Below, in pieces: positions 1 through 11,820 of a stretch of DNA of 64,000 nt (within the stretch, counting starts at the first letter, position 1; each line of letters starts with the position of its first letter). Source of the stretch: Typhlomys cinereus (Eukaryota; Chordata; Mammalia; Rodentia; Platacanthomyidae); contig JALPQD010000395.1 in NCBI GenBank assembly GCA_023101885.1, positions 878,001-942,000 of the forward strand, given 5' to 3'. The translations under genes were made by a program, and so were the position numbers. Under the pieces are notes generated by a model. That model was not told the origin of the DNA and made no database searches. It saw only the letters and a list, made by a program, of their open reading frames with translations.

Positions 1-737
1 GAAGTGGTGGACATGGAGCCCAGTGCACACCAAACACCCAGGGGACTTAAAACACCCACAGTGACGTCTGTCCTACAGGTGAGGCCGCTCGGGCCCAGGC
101 GACGGGCATCTGAGCCACCGCCAGCTGCGGTGCCACCGCACAGGATCTGGAGGAGTTTGAGTGCCGATGACAGATCCCGGAGGGCGGGGGCGGGGAGAGG
201 AAGGCACCCTCACCCCTTCTGCTCAGCGCCCTGCCTGGCACTGCCACCGTAGCCAACATCCATGGGCATGTGTGCAGAACCACCAGCCAGGATTCAAAGT
301 TGGATGTGGGGGTTTTCATCCTGCCTATGTCTGACTGTCTTGTGCACCCCCAGGACAATTGGGGTGTGGATACCTTGCATCCTTGTGTGGTGAGGCATGT
401 GAAAGCTCTGAGGGAAAGAGGGGCCTTGCGGAGGCAGGCAGAGGTCTTGGACCCTTGGTGGACCCCGCATCTCAGATAGGGGTCAGGACAGTGGGCACTG
501 TGCCTGCCTTCAGCTCCTCTACCTCACTTGTACCCAAGAGGGGAATTAGGACCGAACCCAGCTGGATACGGGAGACTGGCCAGCAGAGGAAGTGCCCTTC
601 CTTCCTGAAGCATCCTGGGTGTAATGGGCTAATTTGTGCCCCCCAAAAGATGCACTGAAGCCCTAACTCCCATCTGTGAACGTGATCTTTTTTTTCTGAA
701 TTGGGGTCGTTGCGACATGATTAATATGTACATTTAA

Positions 738-959
738 GGGGCCGGAGACATAGTTGAGCTGGTGAGTGCTCACCTAGCACGTTCCCATCTCTGGCTTTGA
801 TCCCCACATAAACCAGGCCTCCAGACATGCACCTGCAACCCCAGCACTGGGAAGCAGAGGCAGAAGGACCAGGAGTTCAAGGTCATCCTTGGCTGCGTGC
901 CCAGCTTGAGGCCAGCTGGGGCGCATGAGAGCCTGTCTCAAAAAAAGAAAGAAAAAGAA
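738..959 (+). repeat. SINE, B4/ID_B1-type
   Basis: A tRNA-like head (GGGGCCGGAGACATAGTTGAG, diverged ID) is followed by a B1-like body with CCCAGCACTGGGAAGCAGAGGCAG and GAGTTCAAGGTCATCC, then TGTCTC and an A-rich tail. The head-plus-B1 structure is that of rodent B4/ID_B1 elements. The copy is old and diverged. Confidence 0.75.
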
Positions 960-1040
960 GTTTAGGGGAGGTCACACTGGAGAAGTGTGACTTGTTCTAA
1001 GAAGAGGGCATTTCAGTGATGAGGAGACACATCCAGAAGA

Positions 1041-1072
1041 CAGAGAGGAGAGAGAGAGAGAGAGAGAGAGAA
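1041..1072. repeat. (GA)n microsatellite
   Basis: An almost pure GA run of about 30 bases follows a short GA-rich lead-in. Confidence 0.85.
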
Positions 1073-2541
1073 GCCAGGAGCACTGGTGGCCTCCTCTGGC
1101 CCCTTGGAGCCTGGCCAGCCTCTTTCATGCCGCCTGCTGGGCCTGTGAGATTCACGTTTAGGGGTTCATTGCTCACCCCTCGTTAGAGTTGCGAATGGCG
1201 CTCACACATGGAACGACAGCTCCCCTCACCGTCTGCACTTCCTGTTGGCCTCCTAGGTCCCTTCTGTCCTCTGCCACCCCTGTGTCCCCTCTGGCTTGCT
1301 CCCATCATCCCTCCCTCTGTGTGCAGATTCTCCCTCCTGGGACCTGCTGCCCTGCCCTCCTTCATTGCCTGGACACTGGCCATTTCCTGGGAGCCGGGAT
1401 GTGGTCTTCAGGACGAGGGAGGGGCAGCCTTCTCTACCCGCCTCCCAGTGACATGTCCCACTAGTCCCCTCCAGACCATGGACAGGAGGTACTGTGGGCC
1501 CAGATGTCAGGAAGGACCAAGTATTCAGAAGAGTGTGGGGATGGGGGTGGGCTGGCTTCACCTTCTGGGACCGTTGGTTCCTTCACTCCATGACCAGTGA
1601 CACCCCAGCTCTGTCTGGGCCTGGAACCCTGCAGCTCCCTCCTGGGAACTGGGAACACCCTCAGTTCCCGCAAGCTAAAAACCACACATGCCAGTGCTCC
1701 TGTGCATGTCACTGTATTGTCGCATGGACCGCACACCCATAAACGGCTGACCTGGAAATGACCTATTAGGTCACACAGAGTCCGGCCCCTGGGGGCCAAA
1801 GACACACCCATGCCCACAGGCTGTGGCAGGCGCCTTCTGTGGGCTGCAGCATGGGCACCTGCATTCCCCGGGCTTTGGGGTGGGAGTTGGGAGAGGCCTG
1901 GTTCATGCCCGGGTTCTTTGGCCCTTAGGCAACAGCTCCATAAATTTGCTAAGTTTCCAGCCATTTCTTGAGAAAAGGGTCCTGTGGTCAAATAAGTTTA
2001 GGAAACACGGAGTTTAAATGAGATGGACACAGGGCTTCCTGCGGCGCCCCAAGCTCTCCTGAATCTGTCATGGGGCTGAGTGTGCAGCACTTCCCAAATG
2101 TGTTGGGCCACGAGAGCCTTTTCCCGGCCGAGAGCTCTCTGCGCTTGCTGCCCCAAGCCACTGGTGACCGTTGATGACTCGGGCGCTCGCATTGGGTAGG
2201 GGTCGGGGTGTTTCGCCTGGCTTCGTGCTTTGGAGTAGTGGACACAGTCAGGGATACAACCGTCATGGCCACAAGGCACGAGACAACACTGTCCCCCCCT
2301 GCAACCGCCCGGCTCGCCTGTTTTCTCCAGGAATGGAGGCCACGCCCACGGGGAGGCCACGCCCGCCACGCCCACTGCGCCCACTGCTCCCACTGCGCCC
2401 CAGCGCCTCCAAGGCTTGGATTCAGGGTCCAGGCAAGTCTCCAGCGGGGACGAGGGCGCTGAGCCGGGTGGGCCGCCCGTCCAGCCTGTCCCTGCCGCCT
2501 CTCCGGAGCCTGCCTGTGGGCTGGTGCGTGGGAGCGCGCGC

Positions 2542-2931
<390 letters not shown>

Positions 2932-3176
2932 TTACCATGCCCAGGGCGGGGCTGCGGGTGGGGTCAGAGGTCACTGTCCATATGCCCAGAGCAGGGCTGT
3001 GGGGACAGAGGCCCAAGCTGATGCTGGCACCAAGCAGCCCAGTTCTGACCCAGCTCCTCCAGCCTTCTGTCTCTCTTGCTCGCTTCCCTCAGCCACTCTG
3101 GCCTCTGGCATCTTCCCATCCTGGGACTTTGCACCTGCTGCTCCTGCTACCTCTCCTCTGGGAGCTCTGTCAGATT

Positions 3177-3418
3177 TTCTTTTCTTTTCTTCTCTCTCTC
3201 TCTCTCTCTCTCTTCCCTCCCTCCTTCCCTCCCTCCTTCCCTCCCTCCTTCCCTCTCTCCCTTCTTTCTTTCTTTTTCTTTCTTTCCTCTTCTTCTGTTT
3301 CTTTTTCTCTCCTCTTTACTTCTTTCCTTTACTCCTTCCTTTCTCCTTTTCTTTTTTCTTTCTCCTTCCTTCCTTCCATCCTTCCCTTATTTCTTTTTCA
3401 TTCTTCTTTCTTTTGTTT
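3177..3418. repeat. Polypyrimidine tract, (CT)n/(CCTT)n/(CTTT)n
   Basis: About 240 bases are almost entirely C and T on the plus strand: CT dinucleotides, then TCCCTCCC/TTCC tetranucleotides, then TTTC-rich sequence. On the transcribed PLPP7 pre-mRNA this is a long purine run within intron 1. The open frames through it are a consequence of composition. Confidence 0.95.
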
Positions 3419-3554
3419 TATGTGTACGAGTGTGAGTGGCGTGTGCATCATGTAGGTCTGGAGAATGAACTCAAGTGTTAGACTTGGCAGTAAGCGCCTT
3501 TCTTGCTGAACTGATCTGGGAAAGTAGTTCTTATAACTCATTAGAAAACAAAGA

Positions 3555-3790
3555 GGGAGCTGGAGAGATGGCTCAGGGGCTAAAACTCTACCTCTCAGGC
3601 AGAAGAACCTGAGTTTGGATCCTGGATCCCACGTAAAAACACCAGGTGGACATAATGGAGGTTTATACCCCTGGCCCTGGTGGGTGGAGCCTGGGAAACC
3701 CCAGAGCAAAGCAAAAAAGGAGGGAGAAGCAATTCAGATGACTCCAGAAGTCAACTTTGGACCTCCACAGGCACACACAGTACTCTCTGA

Positions 3791-3838
<48 letters not shown>

Positions 3839-3872
3839 AAGGTTAAACAAAAAACAAATTAAACAAAAAGAG
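3555..3872 (+). repeat. B2-like SINE, older subfamily, with (CA)n tail
   Basis: The head GGAGCTGGAGAGATGGCTCAG matches an A-box region. GAGTTTGGATCC is the B-box region, followed by CCCACGTAAAAACACCAGG, the diagnostic middle of the older subfamily. The body ends in a (CA)n run (3792-3834) and an A-rich tail. Confidence 0.9.
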
Positions 3873-4261
3873 AAGGGGCATGAGCCTTCACCCCTCCCCA
3901 AGGATCTCTAGGCAGTTAATGGTGGCTGGGGGAGAGAGAGACATTTATGTCTTGTGCTCCCCACAAGACATAAGAATAACAGGGGACTAGTAGGGAAGGG
4001 GAAAGGGATGCTGGGATGCTGATGCATGATCTGCATGTATGAAAATGTCACAGTGAAACCTATTTTGTATAATATATGCTAATACAAAACTTTTAAAAAC
4101 TTCCCAGAAAAAAATGGGAGTATCACTGAGCGGGAGTGTCACTGAGCAGGATCTGGATCTCAATTCCAAGGTTGCTTCTTACTTGCAGTGGTGGAATCTG
4201 ACCTCTGACCTTTTGCATGGTAGACCACTGCTCTACCACTCAGTCAGCGGTGTGGCTCACT

Positions 4262-4392
4262 TCTTATGCCAGCACTCAGTAGGTCTCTGAGGAAGGAGCG
4301 CCAGGCAGGCGTGGGCTACACAGTGACCGCGGCCAGCCTGGGCTACACGGCAAGATCCAGCCTCAGAAACAAGCAAGCAAATCAATTGGGGC
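4262..4392 (+). repeat. B1-like SINE fragment
   Basis: GCCAGCACTCAGTAGG, then GGGCTACACAGTGA and CAGCCTGGGCTACAC are B1-derived (7SL-like) sequence. It is preceded at about 4200-4258 by a diverged ID-like head on the opposite strand (ACCACTGCTCTACCACTCAG). Confidence 0.6.
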
Positions 4393-5230
4393 AGTTCTTG
4401 GCTTCCACCCCTCAGGTTTTGAGCACAGCCGGCTCCTGGGATGGCAGGTGTGTGCCAGTGTGTGCCAGGCTGATTGGCCTGGCTGGCAGAGCCTCTTACG
4501 GCCCGGGGGAGATAGGAGTAGTAAGCACATGGCTACATGGAGCGACGCTGTTACAGGCAGAGGGCTCTTGGACCAGCCCCTTACCATGCCGTAGCAGGTT
4601 GGCTGGGGGTTTCCCTGCACAATACGCAGGGCCGGAAGGCTGTCCATCCTGGCCTCGGCCTCCCGGGCCTCCACTACTCTCGGGGTTCAGGGCTTCAGGG
4701 CCCTGCTTCTCCCCTTGGCCAGCAGCAGACTGTGATGGTAGCATAATCTGGAGCCAGTTACAGAAGCAAGACTCCTGCTGGGTTTGCTGATCTACTCAAC
4801 CCAGTCCTCCGCTCTGATGTGGGCAACGCGACGTCCAGGGTGGGAAAGGGCCACCTGGGAGGAAGCTCAGGAGAGTCGCTGGCCTGACTTCCTGTGTGAC
4901 AGGCTGCTTTGCTTCCTCGGGCCGGGGTCAAGTGGGGTGGCTGGCTATGCACTCAAGCACCAGAATAGGGCTCCCCCTCTCCTTGTGGACAACAGCGGGG
5001 AGCAACATGGAGCCTAGTGTGAGGGGCAGACAGTGCCCAGAGGGGACTGACCTCTGCTCATGCCCTTTGACCTGACTTTTGTGCACAGCTCTTACCCTCC
5101 TCCCCCCAGGGGACAGGCCTAGTGTCCCCTGACAAAACACAGTTGTTCCCGAGGCCTGCTGGCCTCAGGGGTTGATAAGGAGCTGCCCCCCTCCTGCCCG
5201 GCTCAGCGGCCCTCAGGGCCCGTGGTGGCC

Positions 5231-5325
5231 AGGGAAGCAGCGGCCGCCCAGGGAAGCAGCGGCCGCCCAGGGAAGCAGCAGCCGCCCAGGGAAGCAGCGG
5301 CCGCCCAGGGAAGCAGCGGCCGAGC
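5231..5325. repeat. Minisatellite, five 19-bp units
   Basis: Five units of AGGGAAGCAGCGGCCGCCC start at 5231, 5250, 5269, 5288 and 5307. Units 1, 2 and 4 contain GCGGCCGC, unit 3 has GCAGCCGC and unit 5 ends GCGGCCGAG. The period is not a multiple of three, so it opens several frames without implying coding. Confidence 0.97.
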
Positions 5326-6199
5326 CCTCAGTCAAGGCAGAGCCAGGCTTTCTCCCAAGACCCGCTTGCTCCCGAGGCTGAGGCATCCGCCAGAGCCCCA
5401 AGGGGCAGAGCAGCGTGTGCTGGTGACACCTGGCACAGTCGTCTTAAGGATGCGCCCTGCAGCCAGCTCAGCGGCTCGACCCTCTGCGGAGCCAGGGGAG
5501 CACAGCAAGGTGGAGGCGGGGCAGGACTGTCGCCTCCCGTGGCTCCGCGCTGGTGAAAGGGTAGGGGTGGGTAAGTGTTCCTTGCTGGACAGACGGTGAT
5601 GAGAAGGAGCTTGGTGTTTCTACTCTGGAAGTGACCACTGTCTGACCTCGCGCCCCACCCGCCATTCTGGCTCTGAGAGCCGCTGCCCGGGAGTGTGGAC
5701 GGGTCTGAACTCACAAAGGGCATTTGGCATCGGGACAGAAGTCTTCCCACAGGCCTCCCTCCCTTGTGCTCCGGAAGTGAAGAGGAGGCGTGCCCCAGGC
5801 TCCTGGGCAAGGATGCCCGCCGCAGCAGCACTGCTTAGAACCCTGACCCAGCGCCCTTCCGGGCCAGACATATGGGACACACAGTGGCCGCGTCTAGACA
5901 GCACTGCAGCCACTGCAGATGACAAGCCGGCATGTATTTATAGCCCCTAGAGGAGCTGCGGGGTGCAGCGTGGAAAAGGCCAACACGGATCAGGATTTAC
6001 CACAGGAGCCTCCAACGTAAAACCAGACGGATGCCAGTCAGTGTCTGCCCGCCGAGAGGGCCACGACCAGAGAGGCATCAGGACTTCTTCTTGCGCTCCG
6101 GGAGGGAGGGAAGGAGGGAAGGAGGAAGGGCGGTGCTGACTGGTTTTTCTGTGCTAAAAATTTTCTTACCATGATCACGCAGGTTTTAAAAAGGTATTT

Positions 6200-6415
6200 T
6201 TGGCTGGGGATGTAAGTCAATTGGTCGGCTCCTTGCCTAGCAGGCAGGAAGCCCTGTGTTCCAGTCTCAGTACCACATAGAACCAGGCGCAGTGGCACAT
6301 GCCTGTAATTCCCAGTCCCTGGGAGGTAGAGGCGGAAGGAGCAGAGTTCAAGGTTATTCTTGGCAGCATAGTGAGGTGGGGCCAGCCTGGGCTACATGAA
6401 ACCCCTGTTCCCCCC
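6200..6415 (+). repeat. SINE, ID_B1-type
   Basis: The ID-like head (GGCTGGGGATGTAAGTCAAT...CTTGCCTAGCAGGCAGGAAGC) is followed by a B1-like body (GCACATGCCTGTAATTCCCAG, CAGCCTGGGCTACATGA). GT-rich sequence follows at 6425-6620. Confidence 0.8.
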
Positions 6416-7542
6416 TCCCCCCGCTTGTGTGTGTGTGTGTAATATACATATGCATATGTAGTGTGTGTGCATGTTTGCATATAGGTGCACATACATGTTT
6501 ATGTGGAGATCGGTGGTTAACATCCTGTATCACTCACCAACTTAGTGTTCTTTTTAAAAATGTGAGTGTGTGTGCATGTGTATGCATGTGTGTGTGCACG
6601 CGTGCAAGGGTGTATGTTTGCTATGGTGCATGCGCTCAGTTCAGAGAACGCCGTTTTGGTTCCTTCCTCCACCTTGCTGAGACAGACTCTCTTACTACCT
6701 CAGCTGCTGGCTGTGCGCGCGAGCTCCTGGTTGATTCTGTCTTCTCCTTCTCGCCAGAGCAGCGCTGGGTTAGACTCAGTCACCACATCTGGCTTTTTTT
6801 TCCCCCATGAGTCAAACTCGGCCCCCGGGAGAGCAAAGGCTCCCCTAGCAAAGACAACAGAGGACACATGTTCTGGGCTGGGTGTGCAGGGAGGAACCCA
6901 AAAACTTGGTGTCCAAAGCTCACCAAGGGGCCTTGGCGAGGGGCCAACGGACAGGCCCCTAGATGATCTGTCATCTACGAAAGAAATGAGATGGACTCAC
7001 TCGTATCAATCCTTGCCAAAAATGTAAAGAGAACTGAAGTCCAAGCCCAGGCCCGACAGTAATGGCCACGAAAGACTCAGAATCACCCGCTCTACTGTGG
7101 GTATGCCAGCCCTCTGCCAAAAGTGCTTCTGCCCAACCTCCAGCTCCTCCTCCACCGACGCCACTGTGGCCGAGGACCATTCTGTCAAATTCCAGTTATC
7201 CTTGACGTGAGAGCTGCTCAAAATGAGAGAGATGGTACACAGTGTCCTGGGCCCTTTGTCTCACATGCAAGACCACCAGCAGTTAAGGGTGCTCTGCTTC
7301 TTGGGGCTCCAAGCTGACTCCCAGCCCTCAGGAAGCAGCGAGCCCTGGGCTCCAGTGGGAGACTGTGCCTCGGGAGATAAGGTGGGGAGTGATTGACATC
7401 GACCTCTAGTGTCCATACATGTGCATACATACATGCATGCACACCATACGTGTACCCCCACACATGTGAACACACATGCACATTACACACACACACACAC
7501 ACAAACACACTGAAAAATTTAAGTGTTTTAAAATAATGTTCC

Positions 7543-8085
7543 CAGGCTGGAGAGATGGCTCAGGGGTTAAGACTCTGTCTCACAAACAAGCAGAAGGTCC
7601 CAGGTCCCACATAAAAACACCAGGTAGAGGGGTTGGAGAGGTGGCTCAGGGGTTAAGCCTCCGCCTTGCAGGTGGAAGGTCCTGAGTTCGGATCCTAGAC
7701 CCCACGTATAGACGCCAGGCGGAAGCGGGGGCAGCCTGCGTTTCTGGTCCTGGTAGGGCGGAGCCTGTGAATCCCTGGGCAGAAGGAGGTGGAGGCGTCC
7801 ATGGTGGTTCGCGAATTCGTCCGTGGTTCTACACGCGCACGTGCACACACATACACACGCACATGCGCACAGTTGAATAAATAAAAAAAAATTAAAAAAA
7901 AAAAAAAAAAAAACACCAGGTAGAAAAGGTGGCGGCTCGCACTTCTGGCCCTGGTAGGCAGAGCCTGGGAAATCCCAGAGTGAAACAAGAAAGACACATA
8001 TAGTGCCCTCTCTCTCTCTCTCTCTCACACACACACATACACAAATAAATAAGTAAGTAAGTAAATAAGTAAATAAATAAGGTAT
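7543..8085 (+). repeat. Older B2-like SINE split by a nested insertion
   Basis: The 5' part (7543-7627) runs through GGCTGGAGAGATGGCTCAGG to CCCACATAAAAACACCAGGTAG. The element resumes at 7924 with AAAAGGTGGCGGCTCGCACT and continues to a (CT)n/(CA)n/(AAAT)n tail. The interruption is the young SINE at 7628-7908. Confidence 0.93.
7628..7908 (+). mobile_element. Young B2-like SINE, nested, with 15-bp TSD
   Basis: A near-intact copy of the young subfamily: GGTTGGAGAGGTGGCTCAGG head, GAGTTCGGATCC B-box region, CCCACGTATAGACGCCAGG middle, then an A-rich tail. The target duplication AAAAACACCAGGTAG occurs at 7613-7627 and 7909-7923. It lies inside an older SINE of the same broad family. Confidence 0.95.
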
Positions 8086-8114
8086 TTTAAAAAATGTCCC
8101 CAAGAAACGATCCT

Positions 8115-8452
8115 CCAAGGGGCAGGGGAGACGCTCTGGCGAGGTGCCCACAGCATAAGCAGTAGCACGTGAGTAGGATCCAGGATCCATGTAAACACTG
8201 GGCATGGCAATGTGTGCTTGTAACCCCAGCACTGTGGGCAGCAAAGTGGGCAGCAAAGACAGGCAGATCATGGGGCTACTGGCCCGTCAGTCCAGCTGAA
8301 GCAGAGCTCCAGTGCAGTGAGGGAGCTCGTCTCAAAAAGCAGGATGGAGAATGAATGAGGAAGACATCTGACCTCAGCAGCTGACCTCTGACCTCTAAAC
8401 ACTCATGCATGGGGAGTTACCTCCACACACATGCACACACAGACCACACATA

Positions 8453-8490
<38 letters not shown>
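8115..8490 (+). repeat. B4/RSINE-like SINE with (CA)n tail
   Basis: GGATCCAGGATCCATGTAAAC, CTGGGCATGGCAATGTGTGC and TAACCCCAGCACTGTGG are diverged B4-type sequence. The end is ACCTCTGACCTCTAAAC with a (CA)n run at 8454-8488. Confidence 0.7.
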
Positions 8491-8491
<1 letters not shown>

Positions 8492-9006
8492 TAAAAAGTA
8501 AATATAATACTAAGTATTGATGAGGATGTGGAAAACTGGAAAGCTATGTGCCTCCAGGGGAAGGTGACAGGAACTGTCACAGTGGAAAACAGCACAAGTT
8601 TGTGACCCAACAATTCACTTCTGAGTATCTGGCCAAAAGAACTAAGAACCAGATGCAGATACACGCACTCCTTTGTTCACAACAGCCATTGGTGGAAACA
8701 ACATGCATCACCAGATAAGAGTTGTGCAATGGGGTCCATTCATGGGAAGGAATATTAGTCAACCACAAAAATCCTGATCTATACGCTCTAGAGGATGCAC
8801 CCCAAGGTTGACAAGCTAAGGTAATAAGCCAGTTACCAGTCAAATGGCGCATGAGTCTGCTACAGGAAGTTCCTTGAGCCGCCTGGTGCACAGAGACGAT
8901 ATGGATGTTGGGGAGAGAGGGGTTGTACTTGATGGAGGCAAAACTTTACAGCATTGAGAATGTGTCTAGCGCCACTGAACTGCATTTTGCAAATGACTAA
9001 AATGAT

Positions 9007-9054
9007 GTACTCCTTTCAGCAGCACATATACTAAAATTAGAACGATGATAGCAT
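9007..9054 (+). pseudogene. Truncated U6 snRNA copy (5' part)
   Basis: GCAGCACATATACTAAAATT followed by AGAACGAT matches the 5' part of U6 snRNA almost exactly. The preceding GTACTCCTTTCA is a diverged U6 5' end. A gap then leads to GATAGCAT, where U6 has GATTAGCAT. The 3' half of U6 is absent, so this is a dead retrocopy fragment. Confidence 0.85.
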
Positions 9055-9059
9055 ATCTC

Positions 9060-9120
9060 TATATTTCTCTACATCCTATCTACCTACCTATTTTTATCTA
9101 TCAATCATCTATCTACCTAT
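9060..9120. repeat. Degenerate (CTAT)n repeat
   Basis: CTATCTACCTACCTATTTTTATCTATC and similar tetranucleotide-like sequence directly follows the U6 fragment. Confidence 0.7.
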
Positions 9121-9186
9121 GCTGGGGATTGAATCCAGATCTTTGTGCACACTAAGCACATACTCTACCAACACAGCTTCTAACCT
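9119..9186 (-). repeat. ID-like SINE head
   Basis: GCTGGGGATTGAATCCAGAT followed by ACTCTACCAACACAGC is the reverse complement of a tRNA-derived ID head. No B1 body is visible. Confidence 0.55.
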
Positions 9187-9236
9187 CTGATATGTACATT
9201 TATTATAATAAAAATGACCAGGGAGCGCAGCCCTCA

Positions 9237-9385
9237 GGGCTGGACAGATGGCTCAGGGTTAAGCCTCTACCTCACAAGCAGAAGGCCCCCAGATCTCATG
9301 TAAAAAACGCTGGGTGGAAATGGTGGCAAGTCTGCACTTCTGGCCCTTGAAGGTGGAGCCTGCAGAACTCTAGGCAGAACAGTCC
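9237..9385 (+). repeat. Older B2-like SINE, 3'-truncated
   Basis: GGGCTGGACAGATGGCTCAGG, then CTCACAAGCAGAAGGCCCCC, CTCATGTAAAAAACGCTGGG and CTGCACTTCTGGCCC follow the older subfamily. The match stops near AACTCTAGGCAGA, with no tail. Confidence 0.85.
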
Positions 9386-9899
9386 CTGGGGAAAGGGCGC
9401 TTGCGGTGAGCTGGGTGGGTCCCTGTGGCATCATCAAGGTCATTTCATCTGGAGCTTGGGGGGAGCCTGATGTGAGGTGGGGACTGTCTTGACAGCTGGG
9501 ACCTTCCACGGTCCAACTTTCACTTCCCCTGCTTCTAATCTGCCCCCCCAATCCTGGCTTTATAGTAGGCACCTTGCAGTCCTACAACAATGACACTGCC
9601 CGCTGTGCTTCACCGGCTCTCTGAAGTCCCCATCATGGCGCTGGCCTTCCAATGCATGGATCGGGAAACTGAGGCACAGAGCTAGGAGCTGTCTTGCCCC
9701 AAGTGTGCCAACAAGGGTCAGCAGGGACGCGTTACCCTGATGTGTTCCGGACTCCAGAGCTGACAGCTACCCCAGGCCCGCCTAAGGCTAAGCGTCAAAT
9801 GGTTGTTCTCAGGGTGGTGGCTTTTCCTGTGTGGTGGAGGTGACTGAAGTCCCTCCTGGTGGGTAAGACCCAGGCCGTGGGACTAGGGGCTCCTGAGCA

Positions 9900-10095
9900 T
9901 TTTTTTTAAGACACTCATGTGACCCAGGCTGACTTCAAACTTGCTATGCATCCAAAGAGGACCTGGAATTTAAGATTCTCCAAGCTCCTCCCAAGCAGGG
10001 GATTCTAGGTGTGCACCGTGACACCATGTTTCTATGTCTGGGGATGGAATCCATGGCTGTGTGCTAGGCGAGCGCTCTACCCACTGGGATACAGC
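9900..10095 (-). repeat. B1/ID-type SINE, reverse orientation
   Basis: The T-rich start (complement of an A tail), GACCCAGGCTGACTTCAAACT and GCGAGCGCTCTACCCACTGG read as a B1 body plus an ID head on the minus strand. Confidence 0.7.
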
Positions 10096-10394
10096 ACCAA
10101 ACACCCACCTTGCCACTGGAAGAACCTTTTCTCTGCCACTGGGCTGATGGCTGCGCCCATACTCCATGGAGGGGTCTTGGCCCCTCATATCAACCTTACC
10201 TGCTAAACAATGGCTGGTGTGTAATGGCTGGCTGCTGTGGCGCATGTGATATGCAGACCCACCATGAGAGGGAAGGTGGGGTTCCAGTCTTGGTTTCTAG
10301 ACCAACCACTTACAGCTGATCTGGTGGGTATCTTGGTTAACCCATCTGTATAAGGGGAAAACCTTAGATCACCAAGACAGTCCTTTATAAATAA

Positions 10395-10690
10395 ACTGTG
10401 GACACAGCCTGGGGCCTGACGACCCGAGTTCAATCCCCAAAGCTCCATAAAAAGCTTGTATCTGGAATCCCAGGATTTCCATGGTGAGACGGGAAGAGGG
10501 GAGGATCAGCCAGAAGCTCCAAGACCAGCTAGCCTGGAGTCCAGCTGTGCTGCAGCGGAAGCAAGAGAGACCGACCAACAAGATGGAAGAAGAGAACTGA
10601 CTCCTGAAAGTTGTCCTCTGATCTCAGCTTGTGGCCATGGCACACACATGTACGTACATGGCAAATAAGTGGTAATAAAGTCCAGACACT
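10395..10690 (+). repeat. B4/RSINE-like SINE
   Basis: CCTGACGACCCGAGTTCAATCC, AAAAGCTTGTATCTGGAATCCC and CTGACTCCTGAAAGTTGTCC are B3/B4-type diagnostic stretches. It ends with GCACACACATGTACGTACAT. Confidence 0.7.
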
Positions 10691-10771
10691 CATGGTAGAA
10701 TGTCTGGTCTATCGTGAGTATTGATAAATGATGTTCTTTTTTATGTTGTTCTATTTTTTTTTAATCTGTAT

Positions 10772-10775
<4 letters not shown>

Positions 10776-10809
<34 letters not shown>

Positions 10810-11068
10810 TTATTATTATTTATTCAACTGTGCACATGTGCGTGTGTATGTGTGTATGTGTGTGTGTAGAACCACGGGCGAATCGCGAACCACCATGGAC
10901 GCCTCCACCTCCTTCTGCCCTGGGATTCACAGGCTCCGCCCTACCAGGACCAGAAGCGCAGGCCGCCCCCGCTTCCGCCTGGCGTCTATACGTGGGATCT
11001 GGGATCCGAACTCGGGACCTTCCGCCTGCAAGGCGGAGGCTTAACCCCTGAGCCACCTCTCCAGCCCC
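10776..11068 (-). mobile_element. Young B2-like SINE with 15-bp TSD
   Basis: Minus-strand copy: a poly(T) run at the left is its A tail, followed by TTTATTCAACTGTGCACATG, the CGTCTATACGTGGG middle and the head complement GAGCCACCTCTCCAGCCCC. The target duplication TTAATCTGTATTCTT is at 10761-10775 and 11069-11083. Confidence 0.95.
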
Positions 11069-11094
11069 TTAATCTGTATTCTTTAGGAACTTGT

Positions 11095-11358
11095 TTTTAA
11101 ACTTTGTGTATGTGTGTGTGAGAGAGGGCACTGTGTGTCCCTGTGGAGGACCAAGGGTGACTTTGGGAATCATCCTGGATTGTTTCTACTTCCTTTTACT
11201 TCCCTCTGGGATTTCCCAGGCTCCACCACTAGGGCCGGAAGTGCAGGCCTCTGCTGGTTCAGCCTGTAGTTTTTTTTTTCATGTGGGACCTGGGATTCAA
11301 ACTCAGGACCTTCTGCTTGTGAAGCATAGTCTTAACCCCTGAACTCTCTCTCCAGCCC
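11095..11358 (-). repeat. Older B2-like SINE
   Basis: GAGGGCACTGTGTGTCCCTG, CTGGGATTTCCCAGGCTCCA and CTCTCTCCAGCCC at the right end are the complement of the older subfamily. The middle is disturbed by a T run. Confidence 0.88.
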
Positions 11359-11554
11359 AAATGATGTTCTTAAAGATTTAAAAAACCTCTGTCAATCTAA
11401 GTGAAGAAAGGCGGGGCCTTGGGTCTTGCTTCCTCACTCTCGAGCAAACACTGTAGTGTCTGTACAAGCTGCTTGCTAAAAAGAGACGTTATCCTAAGAA
11501 GTGAGTTGTACACTGTTCAATATCGAGGGTGGGAGAAGCGTTCTTAAAAGCAAA

Positions 11555-11820
11555 GGTTTACACAGGGACTGGTGAGGACCTGAGTTCAGATCTTCAGCAC
11601 CCACGTAAAAGCCTGGTACGGCAATAACTGGTATGCCTGTGACTCCAGCACCGGAGAGGTGGAGACAGCCGGATCCCTGGAGCCTGATGATCGACCAGTC
11701 TAGTTGTCAAAATAATGAGTACCAGGTTCAGCAAGAGACCTGCCTTAAAAACAAGGTGAAGAGTGATTGAGGAAGACACCTGACATGGACCTCTGACCTC
11801 CAGATACACATACATGTCCA

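Larger units (their letters stand above)
1..2541. other. Region downstream of PLPP7, no second gene seen
   Basis: This stretch follows the PLPP7 stop codon on the minus strand and probably contains its 3' UTR. I see no AATAAA or ATTAAA on the minus strand here, so the mRNA end is not placed. It holds an ID_B1-type SINE (738-959), a short GA tract (1041-1072) and GC-rich unique sequence. At 2340-2400 there is a C-rich low-complexity run built on CACGCCCA. The open frames here have no recognisable domain. Confidence 0.6.

Noticed and set aside
7543..8085. tRNA gene in the SINE heads
   Set aside because: The heads have A- and B-box-like sequence but no full cloverleaf. They are parts of dispersed SINEs with A-rich tails.
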